Shown here: positions 42,870 through 54,483 of the stretch, piece by piece | Numbering within the stretch: the stretch's first letter is position 1 | Layout: every line of letters starts with the position of its first letter | Origin: Lucinisca nassula | Lineage: Eukaryota; Mollusca; Bivalvia; Lucinida; Lucinidae | Assembly (NCBI GenBank): GCA_963580285.1 | Contig: OY757013.1 | Span: 135,653,027-135,717,026, forward strand | Length of the DNA stretch: 64,000 nt | Reading direction: 5' to 3' | Translations under genes and position numbers: made by a program | The notes under the pieces: model-generated | Told to the model about the DNA's origin: nothing | The model's database searches: none | The model's input: only the letters and a program-made list of their open reading frames with translations

Positions 42870-44660
42870 TTTCGGGTCGCTGTCCGGAAGCCTCGAACTG
42901 TCTACATTCCCTTGCTGGTCTGGACCTTCGGACAAGCATGGGTAAGTGTCGCAGAGAGATTTCCTAGTCAAAGTATTCGGCAAAGGAATTTCTTTCCCTG
43001 CAAAGACACGAACCTCTATCGTATCGTTGCATTTGCAACAGCATTCGCTGCAAACGAGCTGGGGCCATGTAAAGGGGTTTCTTGAAAATCGGAATCAAAT
43101 TCAGTTGATCCATTCCCACAGTAACAATTATGCAGTAGACTCAGTTGTGGTAGCGCTTCAGTCCAAATAATACGTCTAAGCGTTTTGGAACACAATCTAT
43201 GCACAATTTTCTCAATGTTTGGGTAAATTAAATACGTATGCTTGAGGTTTACTATATGGTAACAGTAAAGCGCCAAGGGCCTGACCTGCTGTTGTCAGTT
43301 TGCAAAACTAGTGACTGAACCGGGTCGTGGTAACATAAAACCGGCGCCTGTGTTATGATACCTTATACCGTGCTAAATGCGTCAGCCTGTAACCTTCCCC
43401 AGTAAAACTCCACAGTCTTGCCTAACAGTTCACGCAGTGGGTTGTGCCCTCATCGAAATTCGGGGCAAAATGTGAACGATAATTGAACATGCCCAAGTGA
43501 GTTTCAAGCTTTTTCCTATTTTCAGAAGGCGAGATATCCAGGATTGTAGCTATGTTCAAATTGGCAGAATCAGATTGCAATACACCTTTCAGCAAAACGT
43601 GCTCAAAGTAGCTAATTTGAGGGACACCAACTTCATTCTGCCCTTAAATATCCACCGTGTTCCTATTCTTTTTACCATAAATAAGGATATCATCTACGGT
43701 GGCTTCGACGCCAGACAGCCCTTCAAAAGATTCACCAACCTTTTTTATAGACGTCGGGTCTAACAACGAATAATCTGCGAGACAAGGCCTCCATATCGTT
43801 TCTAATGTTACATCGTTGTAATGGCATAAGAATGGTGTTGTACCAATTATGCAAAAATAAACTACATAATTAACAGAATTCAATTATTTACAGTTAATTT
43901 TCAACTAACTCACGTTGATCACTAATGTACTCGCGGAACGATAGGCGATGATCTTTAATTTGCATTCCAAAATTTAAATGAACTTAGCATTATTCCTGAA
44001 TTTCATAATTTATCTTCAATAAGATAACTTAAATGGACTAAATTATCGTTTGGTAATATACGAATGTCTCTTAACGACTTTGCGATCTTTTAGTTCCTCG
44101 AAACTTTTTAAATGTCGACCGCTACCGTACAACGTCGTAACTTGTCCAGGTAATCACGTTTTAAGCGTGGAGACGCAACAAGAGGAGAAGTTCAGCGCAA
44201 TGTAACGTAGCGCCGCATCAAATTACACGTATTAAATGCGCATTTGTTACTCAGTGAACATTTCAGTATTTCGCGACAACGTTTTCATTTTGAACAGAAA
44301 ATCCAAGAACAGACAACGGTTCGAGCACTTTTTCTGGATAAAAAACATAGAAGTTGTCAGACCTATGGCCAAGCGTAGAAAGCGATACCTTCCGGATACT
44401 GTGTTAAACGTGGTGAATTAAGACGATATTTTTGCCTGGGCGTTGAATCAAGCGTTGCAAAGTATCTAGCACCGTTTAGCTGTGGCACAATATCTTCAAG
44501 CGTTTTATTGGGTAGTTTTGGCGGTGAATGTGCTTGTTCAGGTCATGCGGATCTAAACAAACCCCTAATGTCCAAGACTTTTCCTCCACTACTACCATGG
44601 AATTGACCCAGTTGGTGGGCTCACTCATCAAATTTCTTGATCGCGCCCAGTCTTACCATC
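42870..44660 (-). pseudogene. Ty3/gypsy retrotransposon pol remnant
   Basis: Minus-strand reading in several frames. MSEPTNWVNSMVVVEEKSW and VCLDPHDLNKHIHRQNYPIK lie at 44650-44480, VPQLNGARYFATLDST at 44470, and FTTFNTVSGRYRFLRLAIGL near 44410-44350. FEGLSGVEATVDDILIYGK (catalytic DD near 43690) and GVLQSD...ENRKKLETHLGMFNYRSHFAPN (43580-43470) follow. An RNase H-like stretch near 43250 and ARLQRMLLQMQRYD near 43060 complete the order RT then RNase H of Ty3/gypsy. No LTRs found. Many frameshifts and an unexplained ~330-base gap (43880-44210). Confidence 0.85.
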
Positions 44661-44707
44661 ACGTGAAAAAGTCCGTGAAATAAAGACCCCCTAAACCCCA
44701 CTTTATA
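44658..44707 (+). repeat. FB MITE b-type end fragment
   Basis: catcacgtgaaaaagtccg then aaagaccccctaaaccccac; stops where repeat P begins. Confidence 0.65.
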
Positions 44708-44832
44708 GCAACCAACCAACGAGTTGTTTGCCGCCGAAGGCGGCAAACAACGAGAGTTGGTTGCTTAACGGTAACACGTGTATTTATTTATGAACATACC
44801 CCACCCATTCAAAACCTCAAAAGCCAACAGGA
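44705..44832 (-). repeat. Palindromic repeat P, copy 2
   Basis: gagttgtttgccgcc / ggcggcaaacaac hairpin nested in gcaaccaac / gttggttgc, then taacggtaacacgtg. Mirrors 31016-31150. Confidence 0.65.
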
Positions 44833-45747
44833 CTAAGGCAAAAAATTTCTTTGTACTTCCAGTTTTACAGCTTCCTGTTTCCGGAAGCAATCCTGATTGG
44901 ATAAAACTTGAACTTCCTTGTTACCATGGACGCACGTTGATCTTTTCGAAATAAACAAGCTTGGCTGTGCTATATATCACTTCACAATCCAGCTTTTTCA
45001 CGTTTTACAGCTACAGCTCCCACAGAAACATAATTCAATGATAAAAAGGTATCTTCTTTACCCTTTCGCCGGTATATGCCACTGCATGAGGTAGCACTAC
45101 ACACACAGTGTCTCAGACCGTGTCAAAAGCAATAGCCGTTAGTGTTGGCGAGAGGAAGTAACGAAATGAAATGAACGACAACAAAAGACTTCCTGCTGTG
45201 AATAAAATAATAAAGTATGTACATTTTTCTTGAAACATCTTGCTTTAAAACTGGTGTTTCAGTTCAATGTACCTGTTGTTAAAACAATACGGCCAACAAT
45301 TCTCGGTTAGGTTTTTTCCACAGCAGTCAAAGAAAATGGGACCGACCAATCTAGCTCTGTCGAAAATAAGCTTGCAGCTCCTAGCTCCAGACAGCCAGAT
45401 AGTACATGAAAGAAGAAAACTCTACACTCTGATGGCCAGGATCACAGCAATAGGTGAATTGTGATACATCTTGTTCAAAGTTTCATTTCAAAGGGTTTCT
45501 GGTCAACTTGTTGTTGTCAACTCGTACCTAAGTCAACTCGTACCTTAGTCAACTCGTACCTGTTTTTGGTCAACTTGTACTGATTGTTGCTTTATTGCTT
45601 GGACAGCAAAAAAAAAATTCTATCAATAACACAGAATCTACCCTAAAAACACATACAGTATATAGATCTTCCTATCTATATTTCTATCTTGGCCCATTGA
45701 TTTGCCCTAAAAACTTGTGGAATCTGTAAAAAGCAAAAATATGAGTG
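44833..45747. other. Unannotated sequence
   Basis: Includes a short degenerate tandem of (t)agtcaactcgtacct units at 45515-45580. No gene recognised. Confidence 0.4.
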
Positions 45748-45757
45748 AAAAAATATA

Positions 45758-46407
45758 GTGGAGTGTGGTAGCTCAGTGGTAAGTGCACTTGCCATTGATG
45801 CTAGTGGCCCCCGGTTTGATTCCCGGCAGCGGTAATAAAATTGCGATGCCCGAACATGCTCCACTGGCATCATTTGGAGGTATGAATGCCACAAGTGCAC
45901 AGTCCTTTGGATCGGGATGTTAACTGGAGGCCCCCTGTGCAGGGAGAACCATCCCCTGTGCAGTTTAAAGATCCCTACCATAATTACATCAACAGCAATA
46001 GCATAATTACTGTGTAGGCAGCCCCATCCTGCCAAACCAGGAGTGTTTTGTTTGTTTGATTTGAGGTTCAACATCCCCATGAACACTGTATAGATCATTT
46101 TGGAGATGTTGCTTCTAATTTTGTGGGACTTTTACCCCAAGATTGAGATGAAAAGACATCTCAAGCCCTGTCACCCAACGAAACCAATAGAGTTTATAAG
46201 CATGCATGTTCTGACACACACCGCTTTGCCTGGGCCAGGGCAGGCTTAGATTCTCTAAGCGGAGTACTCGTGTGCTGTCGGTTTCATTTCTATGTAGAAG
46301 CATCATGCATCCCATTTATTTCTTCAAGCCCCGAGGGTCAGGGGCCGAAACCAGGAGTATATGTACTGGTCAAATGTGATCAGTCGCAGTATCAGTAGAA
46401 AGAAAGA
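45758..46407 (+). mobile_element. SINE-D, tRNA-headed, interrupted by SINE-A
   Basis: Head ggtagctcagtggtaagtgc (A box) and ccggtttgattcccgg (B box) are tRNA-like. Body to ccccatcctgccaaaccagg, resuming after the nested SINE at 46359. Flanked by AAAAAATATA (45748-45757 and 46408-46417). About 336 bases without the insertion. A partial relative lies at 47790-47850. Confidence 0.8.
46045..46347 (-). mobile_element. SINE-A copy 4, complete
   Basis: 303 bases with target duplication AAACCAGGAGT (46034-46044 and 46348-46358). This fixes both ends of SINE-A: the head begins GGCCCCTGACCCTCGGGGC on the minus strand and the tail ends in CAAA repeats. Inserted in SINE-D. Confidence 0.9.
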
Positions 46408-46830
46408 AAAAAATATAATTGAGTCCGGTAACTTTGCATGGCCGTTTATTTTGCGCACCTTGCATTCACATTTTCAGTAACTGTATCCCTCATTGTCAGT
46501 TTCACTATTATCATGCATCAGAAGTAAGTTGTGTAAAGCCTTGAAAACATGAGCTTGCACACGCAGATGTGCCAGTATCGCAGAACGTTTCAATTTTTCT
46601 CAAAATAAGAAAAATCTGAAGATTTTTTAGTCAAGACCGAGTTTAAACTAGCCAACGGCACAAATATTTTATATCTCACCTCACTGCATCTAACAATATT
46701 GCAGAATAACTAATAAAAAACTTGTTCCAGTCAAGCCCCATGTTCAAGTAGCTAAAAAATTTTTTAGTGTGCAATGTTGGGCGACAAAATTGGTAGTTCC
46801 ATTTCAAGGGGGTATCCCTTTTCATAGAAT

Positions 46831-47174
46831 GTGTGTGTGTGTGTGAATTCGGGTTTGACGTCGCTTTCAACAATTTTTCAGTCATATCACGACGGTGTCT
46901 GGTTGCTACAGGGAGCTCAATGCTCACTTTTATAGTGCTGCCTCACTGAAGTATTATGTCCCAGACACATTACATGATACCACACCCAGTCACATTATCC
47001 TGACACTGGGTCGACCAGTCCTAGCTCTACCCCGTAAATTTTTATCTGAGTGCCAATCGAGGAGCAGCTAGTATCATTCTTAACGTCTTTGGTATGTCGC
47101 GGCCCGGGATCGAACCCATGACCTCCCGTTCCCGGGGGGGGGGGACACTCTACCAACTGAGCTATCGGGGCCTG
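46831..47174 (-). mobile_element. SINE-B copy 1, tRNA-headed
   Basis: On the minus strand the head GGCCCCGATAGCTCAGTTGG (A box) and GGGTTCGATCCCGGGCCG (B box) is a clear tRNA relative. It ends GACGTCAAACCCGAATTC then (CA)n. Target duplication TCCCTTTTCATAGAAT is at 46815-46830 and 47175-47190. Not a functional tRNA gene: no intact acceptor stem pairing. Confidence 0.92.
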
Positions 47175-47311
47175 TCCCTTTTCATAGAATTCTTTGTCCT
47201 GTTTGTTAAAAATTCAGTGACCAATTTTCATTGCAGATAGTTGGTATGGAAAGTGTTGCAATGTTTGTGATTGTGAATTTTGAGTGGTGGCTTTGGCAAA
47301 GTCAGTAACTG

Positions 47312-47350
47312 TTAGGTACATTAAGTGTTATCAAAACTTAATGTACCTAA
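47312..47350. repeat. Perfect 15-bp inverted repeat
   Basis: ttaggtacattaagt and acttaatgtacctaa around a 9-base loop, just upstream of SINE-A copy 5. Not followed by a T run on either strand. Confidence 0.9.
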
Positions 47351-47351
47351 T

Positions 47352-47640
47352 GTTACTTCGCCCCCACCCATCAGGCTTAAAGAAATATATGGGCTGCATG
47401 ATGCTTCCACGCAGAGCTGAAACCGGCCGCACACGAGTACTGGTAAACCGCTTAGAGGATCTGAGCCTGCCCAGGGCAAAACGGTGCGAGTGCTTATAAA
47501 CCCTATTCGTTTCATTGGGCGATAGGGCTTGAGATGTCATTTCGTCTCAATGTCGGGTTACAGTCCCAAAAAATGGAAGCAACGTCTCAGAAATGACACA
47601 TACAGTGTTGATGGGGACGTTAAACCTCAAATCAAACAAA
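47352..47640 (+). mobile_element. SINE-A copy 5
   Basis: Sense on plus: cccatcaggcttaaagaaat to ggggacgttaaacctcaaat then CAAACAAAC. Well preserved. Confidence 0.85.
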
Positions 47641-47902
47641 CACAATGTTAGTGGATTGCATTGTAGATAGTTTTTTGACCCATATTTTGACCTTTCACAC
47701 ATTCGCTAAGTTTACTAGACAAATCAACGGGCCAACTACAAACCCTGTGATACTGAATTAGTCACATCTATATTCTGATAAAGAATCTCCTGTGCCTGTG
47801 CAGGTTATAGATGCCGTAATTACAGAATTACTGTGTAAGCTTTCGGAGTGTATGTAATAATGTACACCTAATGCGACGTACTTGTAACTTGTGTATAGTA
47901 GA

Positions 47903-48208
47903 TTTGTTTGTTTGATTTGGGGTTTAATGTCCCCGTCAACACTGTAAATTTCATTTTGGAGACGGTGCTTCCCATTTTGTGGGACTTTTATCCGATATCG
48001 AGATGAAATGACACCTCAAGCTCTGTCGCCCAATGAAACCAATAGGGTTTATAAGCATGGACGGGACGACTCGTGTGCACCACTTTGCCTGGGCAGGCTT
48101 AGATCCTCTAAGCGGTTTACCAGTGCTCGTGTGCAGGTCGGATTCAGCTCTGCGTGGTAGCATCATGCAGCCAATATATTTCTTCAAGCCCTGATGGGCT
48201 GGGGCCGG
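47903..48208 (-). mobile_element. SINE-A copy 6
   Basis: gtttgtttgatttggggttt to cttcaagccctgatgggctg. Full length. Confidence 0.85.
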
Positions 48209-48274
48209 TATATAATAGTATCGTGATTCCTGAAGAATCGTCTTTTAGACCCATTTACGTCCCCAATGGGAGTT

Positions 48275-48822
48275 TTGTTTGTTTGATTTGATGTTTAACA
48301 CCCCCATCAACACCGTATAGGTCATTTTCATGATGCTGCTTCCAATTTGGTGCGACTTTTACCCGACATTGAGATGAAATGACATCTCAATTTATTTGTT
48401 TGATTTGATGTTTGACGTCCCTGTCAACACTATATAGATCATTTTGGAGACGTTGCTTCCAATTTTGTGGGACTTTTACCCGACATTTTGATGAAATTAC
48501 ATCTGTCGCCCAATGAAACCAATAGGGTTTATAAGGATGGCTGGTCCGAGTCGCAACGCTTTCCCTGGGCAGGCTTAGATCCTCTAACTGGGTAACCAGT
48601 ACTCGTGTGCGGTTGCATTCAGCTCTGCGTAAAATGACATCTCAAGCCTTGGATCCCAATGAAACCAATACGGTCTATAAGCATGGACGATCTGACTCGC
48701 ACCGCTTTCCCTGGGCAGGCATAGATCCTCTAAGCAGTTAACCTGTGTGGTAGGTTTCAGTTCTGCGTGGAAGCATCATGCAGCCTATCTATTTCTTCAA
48801 GCCCCGATGGGCGGGGGGCGCT
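48275..48822 (-). repeat. Cluster of three adjoining SINE-A fragments
   Basis: Tail starts occur at 48275 and 48394. A third body begins near 48637 at aaaatgacatctcaagcc without a tail. Order and spacing suggest insertion of one SINE into another plus a partial duplication. Confidence 0.75.
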
Positions 48823-48854
48823 TCGGAGAGATAGGTAGATACAGACAGGAAGGC

Positions 48855-48855
<1 letters not shown>

Positions 48856-48913
<58 letters not shown>

Positions 48914-48946
48914 AAACAGACAGACAGACAGACAGGAAGACAGACA
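48856..48946 (+). repeat. (GATA)n then (CAGA)n microsatellite
   Basis: About 14 GATA units at 48856-48912, then acagacagacagacagg to 48946. ORFs rich in YLSI here come from the repeat. Confidence 0.97.
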
Positions 48947-49127
48947 GGAGATAGAATTCTGATAGATAGAACAAGGTACAATTCTATCTCTTGAACAGAA
49001 ATAATAACTCTTCCCTGCCTTAAAGTATGTATGCAACTGCAGTTTTCAAAAATAATACTGGTAGAATGCAACAGCAGTTTTCAAAAATAATACTTGTTCT
49101 ACTAAATACAGATTCTCTCGACGGAGT

Positions 49128-50867
49128 GATTTTTATGCCCCCGGAATCTAAGAGATTCAGAGGCATATAGTCTTTGGTCTGTCTGTCCGTTTGTCTGTCT
49201 ACAAAAACCTTAACATTGGGCATAACTTTTGAATGGTAATAGATAGAGCTTTCATATTTCAAATGTGTATACCTTATCACAAAACCTTTCCAGTGGTACC
49301 ATAATTTTTGACCTCTTGACCTTGACGTTTGACCTACTTTTTAAAAGCTTTAACATTGGCCATAACTTTCGATTGGTAATTGGTAGGGCTTTCATATTTC
49401 ACATGTGCGTTCCTTGCAAGGTTGGGCGGCAAATTCCACCCCCGGTATTTACCAGTGGCATTTACGGGTATTTTCCGGTCTGGAAAATACTCATTAAGTG
49501 GCAAATACTGGCAAATTGAATTTTTTTTAGCTTTGAAATAATGCAGAAATCATTACAAATTTGAATTAAAATAATATAATGGACTAAATGAGTAAAAGAA
49601 TGTTAAGATTTAATATCTATATAAGGCTACCAACCTACAGAATAAAAATATTACTCAATTTAAACATGTTGAATCAGCCAAAAAGTGAACCTAAGACTCA
49701 AATTTTGAAAATATTAAAAGTAAAAAAAAAAAAAAAAAAAATACATGTATCTTTTTAAAATCAACAGTAGAAAAATGAAGGTAAAAAATCCCCTATGCTC
49801 TTGGTTTGATATTGTCATTTGCAACAATTATTCTAAGTTTTTGTATTGACTAACAAGTAACCTTATCAGATGAAGATCAGATTGAGCATATCTGTATCTT
49901 TAAAACACAATTTTGTACAGATTAACCATGTTCTCAAATTTTGGGGTATATACAGCATTTTGCTATTGTCAAAAACTTTAGTTTCACACATTCCTGTGGA
50001 GCATATGGACTATATTACTAAAACAACAACTCTCAAGACTTGTTTATTCAAGAGAGCACAGGATATAGCCAGGGGCAAGGATGGACTAAAGGATGTCATG
50101 TTGTATATGACTTTGTTTAAACAATTAGTAAAGGTGATAGTATGTGGCCACTGGCAGGTTCAAAATAGGCCTTTTTTAAATAACTTTTTTTATCTAATTA
50201 AATTAGATAGTTCCAAATACCAGAGTTAAACTTTTTTTAATAAAATGTAACCTCTACCACTGAAATTGCCAATATATACCAGCTGAGTATATGGTTTTGT
50301 TTTAATTCCAGGTTGGAAAATTCCATTTTCGAGTATTTGCCGGTATTTTCCAGTATTTACCGGTAAATGCCACCGGCATGGAAAATACTCATATTTGCCG
50401 GCATTTTGCCAACCCTGGTTCCTTGTCACAAGACCTTTCTAATGGTACCATAAATTTTGACCTCATACCTTGAGGTCTGACCTACTTTTTAAAAACTTTA
50501 ACATAGTCTATAACTTTCGATTGGTAAGTGATAGGGCTTTCATATTTCACATGCATTCTTTTTCACAAGACCTTTCCAGTGGTACCATATTTTTTGACCT
50601 CGTTACCTTGACCTTTGACCTACCTTTTAAAAACTTTGACATTGGCTATATATAACTTTCGATTGGTAAGTGTTAGGGCTTTCATATTTCACATGTGCAT
50701 TCTGTGTCACAAGACCTTTCAAACGATCCCATAATTTTTGACCTTGTGACCTTGACCTACTTTTTAAGTCTTGAACATTGGCCATACCTTTCGACTGCTT
50801 AGTGATACTGCTTTCATATTTAACATGCGCTGTCCGGGGGCATCAGTGTTTCACGAACACATCTTGT
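49128..50867 (+). mobile_element. Minisatellite element with ATGCCCCCGG ends
   Basis: Ends tatgcccccggaatc and ccgggggcatcagtg are inverted. The core has about five units of ~145 bases with taacattggccataacttt, cgattggtaagtgatagggc, tttcatatttcacatgtg and ttgaccttgacc. Interrupted at 49417-50417 by a hAT-like element. Confidence 0.75.
49417..50417. mobile_element. 1001-bp hAT-like non-autonomous element
   Basis: 8-bp target duplication GTTCCTTG (49409-49416, 50418-50425). Ends CAAGGTTGGGCGGCAAATT and, complemented, CAGGGTTGGCAAAATGCCGG; subterminal cggtaaatgcc / ggtatttaccag repeats on both sides. An 8-bp duplication with CAGGGTTGG ends is the hAT pattern. The internal 119-codon ORF (49870-50229) has no dimerisation or catalytic motif I can identify. 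Confidence 0.85.
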
Positions 50868-51152
50868 TTTTTATTATATTTTTTCGATTAACTATCTACT
50901 GCACAGTTCAAGTTTAACTTTGTTGCTGTCGTTGTTCGGTCAGGGACCACCTTTGAGACTGTTAAACTTTAGAACAGTCCAAAAGAAGGTCTTAATATAG
51001 GAATTTTACAGTACTGCTGCAAATGTCCATTTAGAAAATCGTTTTTTTTTTTTTTTTTTTCAAAAAGACCCACCTAATATGCAATACACAAAATGGGAGG
51101 TTTATAAGCATCAAAACAGTTGGTTGCAATTAGGTCGCACCTATTTCATATT

Positions 51153-51381
51153 ATAGAGAAAACTGGGGTTTACGGGGGTAAACATTATTTTCCTTATTTC
51201 TGCTCCAAGACATAGGTTGTGGGTACTCGTTAGAACAGCCTCAATGAGGCGGTTCCAACGAGTACCCAAAACCTATGTTGGAGTATAAATAAGAAAAATA
51301 TCAATTTTTCCTCAGAAAAATTACCTTTTTTGAGGTTTGAAAAATCCACTATATCACACGGATGTTTTATCGTAATGCCAT
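51153..51381 (+). mobile_element. FB foldback MITE, b subfamily, left end lost
   Basis: gagaaaactggggtttacgg, ggttgtgggtactcgttag / cgagtacccaaaacctatg, and cacacggatgttttatcgtaatg in parts. Hairpin tip cagcctcaatgaggcggtt intact. Confidence 0.75.
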
Positions 51382-51739
51382 GCGGTCTAACGCCTCCTTA
51401 AAGCGATCATAAAGGGCAACCGGTATTTTAAGCGCCGGATGTACAACCGGAACCGCGTCTTTGGCAATTTGGATAAGAAATATCATGCAGTTACAGCTGT
51501 GCCAGTATTGTTTTTCAATAAAGATGCTTTTGTCAAATAACTCTGTTGTGTCGGCTTGTTTTTTTTTTTTTTTTTGATTGAGTAAGTGATCTTAACCACA
51601 TCAAACTCCACGCAAGAATACTGTCCGATAAGCTGAGAAGACTGTGTGTGTATTACATGAAACTCGACCAGACGCGTTTGGTTCATGTCGGCGTTCAAAA
51701 ATTTATGATAAACGATTATCATATGACTGCATGATATCT

Positions 51740-52875
51740 CCATCCAAGAATGGAAATTTTACAATCTCAAAATCAAAATGGTTTCGATTTTGAGATTGTA
51801 AATTTTCCTTTCTTGGATGGTGATGTTCCTCGTACGACATACAATGGCGTTTATATTTCGCAATTAGTTCCATTTGACATAGTGTCTAGTCATGTAACTG
51901 ACTTCAACGCTCGTAATAAATTGTTAACCGCTAAACTTCTTAATCAAGGTTATCGATATCATAACTTACGCAAAGCCTTTTTCAAAATTTTATAGACGGT
52001 CATTCCGATTCAATTTCAAAATTCAATGTTGGACTTAAATCCTTACTGCAAGGATTTATTGGGTTTATCGGAACCCAAATTTTGTGGTGACTTAGTACAT
52101 AAATTCAGAAAAAAAAATATAAATGCAATGACTTCAGCACCTAATATCGTAAATTCATTCTTGATATAAACAAGATAGGGTACAACATAACTGTTATACG
52201 ACAGACAGAATGCGCATGGTGGTTAACCCAATCACGGTTGACAACTTTGCTTCCCTCTTTACTTGCACGCAGGTGGGTCGGGCCTCAGATTGTATGACGG
52301 TTCCAGCGTAAAATCTAACTGAGGATTAGAAAGCATGTAATTTAATGTAATGTTGGTTGGTGTCTGATGCCTTGTCTCTGGTCGGGCTAAACGGAGTCTA
52401 ACTGCTGGTCTTCTTTTGCTCCAGCATTTCAGTGGTTTCTTGCTATCGAGTCCTCACCGTTGTTTCATCTCTGTGGTTATTTGATTTTTGTGTTCACGGA
52501 GAGATTGCACTGATGAGGCCTTCATGCGGACTGAGCAAAGTATGTGTCTAAATCGCGACGGAAATAAGGGCGAGGGTTGTGGCCACGTAAAATCGATTTA
52601 AGCCCCCGTTTCACTGACCGGTCCAAGGCTGTTCTTCTTTCGAGGTTTCCTTTTTATGGTTTGTCTTTGAGAGTGTATCGCTTATATTATTTTGTTTTGG
52701 ATAGCCAATTGGCCAATTAGTGGAAAAGTAACTGTCCTTTTGGTTTTCCGCTATTGATGTTTCCATTAAGGTCTAGTTGTTTCATGTTTGTGATTCTTTC
52801 CCTTTGGTGTCTCTTATGGGAGCTGTGGGTCAATTGTATCGATTCCTGATTATTGCCTTCACTTCCATTTTTGTG
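51740..52875 (+). pseudogene. PLE C-terminal part and 3' region, with 5' inversion
   Basis: The coding remnant reads DFEIVNFPFLDGDVPR, VTDFNARNKLLTAKLLNQGY and RYHNLRKAFFKIL, then degenerates. C-terminus near 52225-52310, 3' region to ccttcacttccattttt. At its 5' edge, 51740-51774 is an inverted copy of 51786-51820, separated by 11 bases. Confidence 0.85.
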
Positions 52876-53256
52876 TAGTTAGCGTAATAGTGCCTTCGGT
52901 TTGAAGGGTATTGCAATGATGTGTTTGCAGAAATTTCCACGAAAAGTTGGCTCCAGTATTTTGACAGTGTAAAAGCTATGACCCACACAGAAATCCACAC
53001 CTTCGTATCTTACGCAGTCGTTTAATGATAAGGTCATTGACCTCGAGATTTTTTTTTTTTTGTTTCAATAACTGACAAGCATAAGATTTTAGATTTTGCC
53101 GAAATCTCCAGTAACATGTATTTACAGATTGGTTTCTAAACCTACCAGAATTGTTGTTACTGGTGACACGTCAAATGACATCACACGCCATACACCAAAT
53201 ATTTAAATTTTCCGGGAGACTGTGCAATGCACCCTCTAGAACAAGTTTTTTTCCAG
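52876..53256. other. Unannotated sequence
   Basis: Nothing recognised on either strand. Confidence 0.3.
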
Positions 53257-53502
53257 ATTTAAGGGGAATGGGAACACCTGGCTGATTTTTCCGCCATTTT
53301 TCTAAGGGAGATAACTTTCGGGACTTCCTGTACGCTTTTCTATAGGTTCTGTCCCACGGAAAAAGGGGTCAACTCTTAAAGGAAAGAATTTGCTCCTTAG
53401 GAGCAAATTCTTTCCTTTAAGAGTTGACCCCTATTGACATGGGAGACAAAAATACTTTTGCAGGAGTTACCTCCCCTGAAGGTGTTCCCATTCCCCTTAA
53501 AT
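53257..53502. mobile_element. TTAA-flanked palindromic MITE, 246 bp
   Basis: Perfect 23-bp terminal inverted repeats (53257-53279 and 53480-53502), beginning ATTTAAGGGGAATGGG. The centre is a perfect palindrome with 34-base arms (53364-53397 and 53399-53432) around one base. If TTAA is the duplicated target, the element proper starts GGGGAATGG. Plausibly piggyBac-mobilised. Confidence 0.88.
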
Positions 53503-53534
53503 GTTCGATAGTTTGCTGGTATACAATCCAGCGA

Positions 53535-53670
53535 TAGATCGCTGGTGCTCGTTAAACCCGCATTAATAAGGCAGTTCTGGCGAGTGACCACAATCTATGT
53601 TTTTGAGCAGAAACAAGGAAAGTAGTGACCATTTTCTCTACATAAAATTGAGTTTAGAGGTGTGTTCATT
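53535..53670 (+). repeat. FB MITE fragment, diverged
   Basis: gctggtgctcgttaaacc, gaccacaatctatgtttttgagcag and aatctatgttt-type arm text, then agaggtgtgttcattgc. Confidence 0.5.
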
Positions 53671-54148
53671 GCAAAGCCCGCTCTAATTATATTTATACTG
53701 CATCACGAGGGTTCCTGAGACAGTGATCTTTGGGGCGCAATTGTCTGTTTACCCCTCACATTCATGGCATATTCTTCTTCTTGCGTACATGTCAATCGTC
53801 AATTTTGTAAGAATCAGTATGTTACTTCGATTACTGATATCGGAACTATTGTGATAATCGGGGACGTCCTTAGGTCCAGTGACGTCACTTTAATGACGAC
53901 ATGCAACTATTTCACAAGAAAGACGGGATATCACGCAAGTTATACCCTACCAAGGGGAACGACAAATTTGGCCGGATCGCACTTTCTACTCCAGGGTAAA
54001 TTCAACATGTCTTTATCTCGTAAGCAAGAAACAAATTCTTAAACAGCATGGTTTTAACTACTTTGGCTTTCAATCCTATCTTGCATTGTAAATCCCTATC
54101 AATCCTGAGTTTCTGAAATGCACTCTTCAATCATTGAACCATTCTACT

Positions 54149-54483
54149 GTGTGTGTGAATTCGGGTTTAACGTCGCTTTCAACAATGTTACAGTCATATC
54201 ACGACGGTGTCTGGTTGCGACAGGGAGCTCAATTATGCTCACTTTTATAGTGCTGCCTCACTGAAGTATCATGTCCCAGATGCATTACATGTTACCACAC
54301 CCAGTCACATTATCCTGACACTGGGTCGACCAGACCTAGCTCTACCCCGTAAATCTGAGTGCCAAGCGAGAAGAGCTAGTACCATTTTTAACGACTTTCG
54401 TATGTCGCAGCCCGGGATCGAACCCGTGACCTCCCGTTCCCCGGAGCGGACACTCTACCAACTGAGCTATCGGGGCCAGTACT
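54149..54483 (-). mobile_element. SINE-B copy 2, tRNA-headed
   Basis: Same order as 46831-47174 and about 90 percent identical by eye. Target duplication CCATTCTACT (54139-54148, 54484-54493). A box ATAGCTCAGTTGGTAGAG and B box GGGTTCGATCCC on the minus strand are canonical. Confidence 0.92.

Noticed and set aside
46831..47174. tRNA gene on the minus strand
   Set aside because: A and B boxes are present but no cloverleaf acceptor pairing, and the unit has SINE tail and target duplication. Same reasoning for 45758, 54149 and 62940.
47312..47350. Intrinsic terminator from the perfect 15-bp hairpin
   Set aside because: No T run follows, and the genome looks eukaryotic, where such terminators are not expected.
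49870..50229. 119-codon ORF inside the hAT-like element as hAT transposase
   Set aside because: No recognisable dimerisation domain or catalytic motifs; too short.
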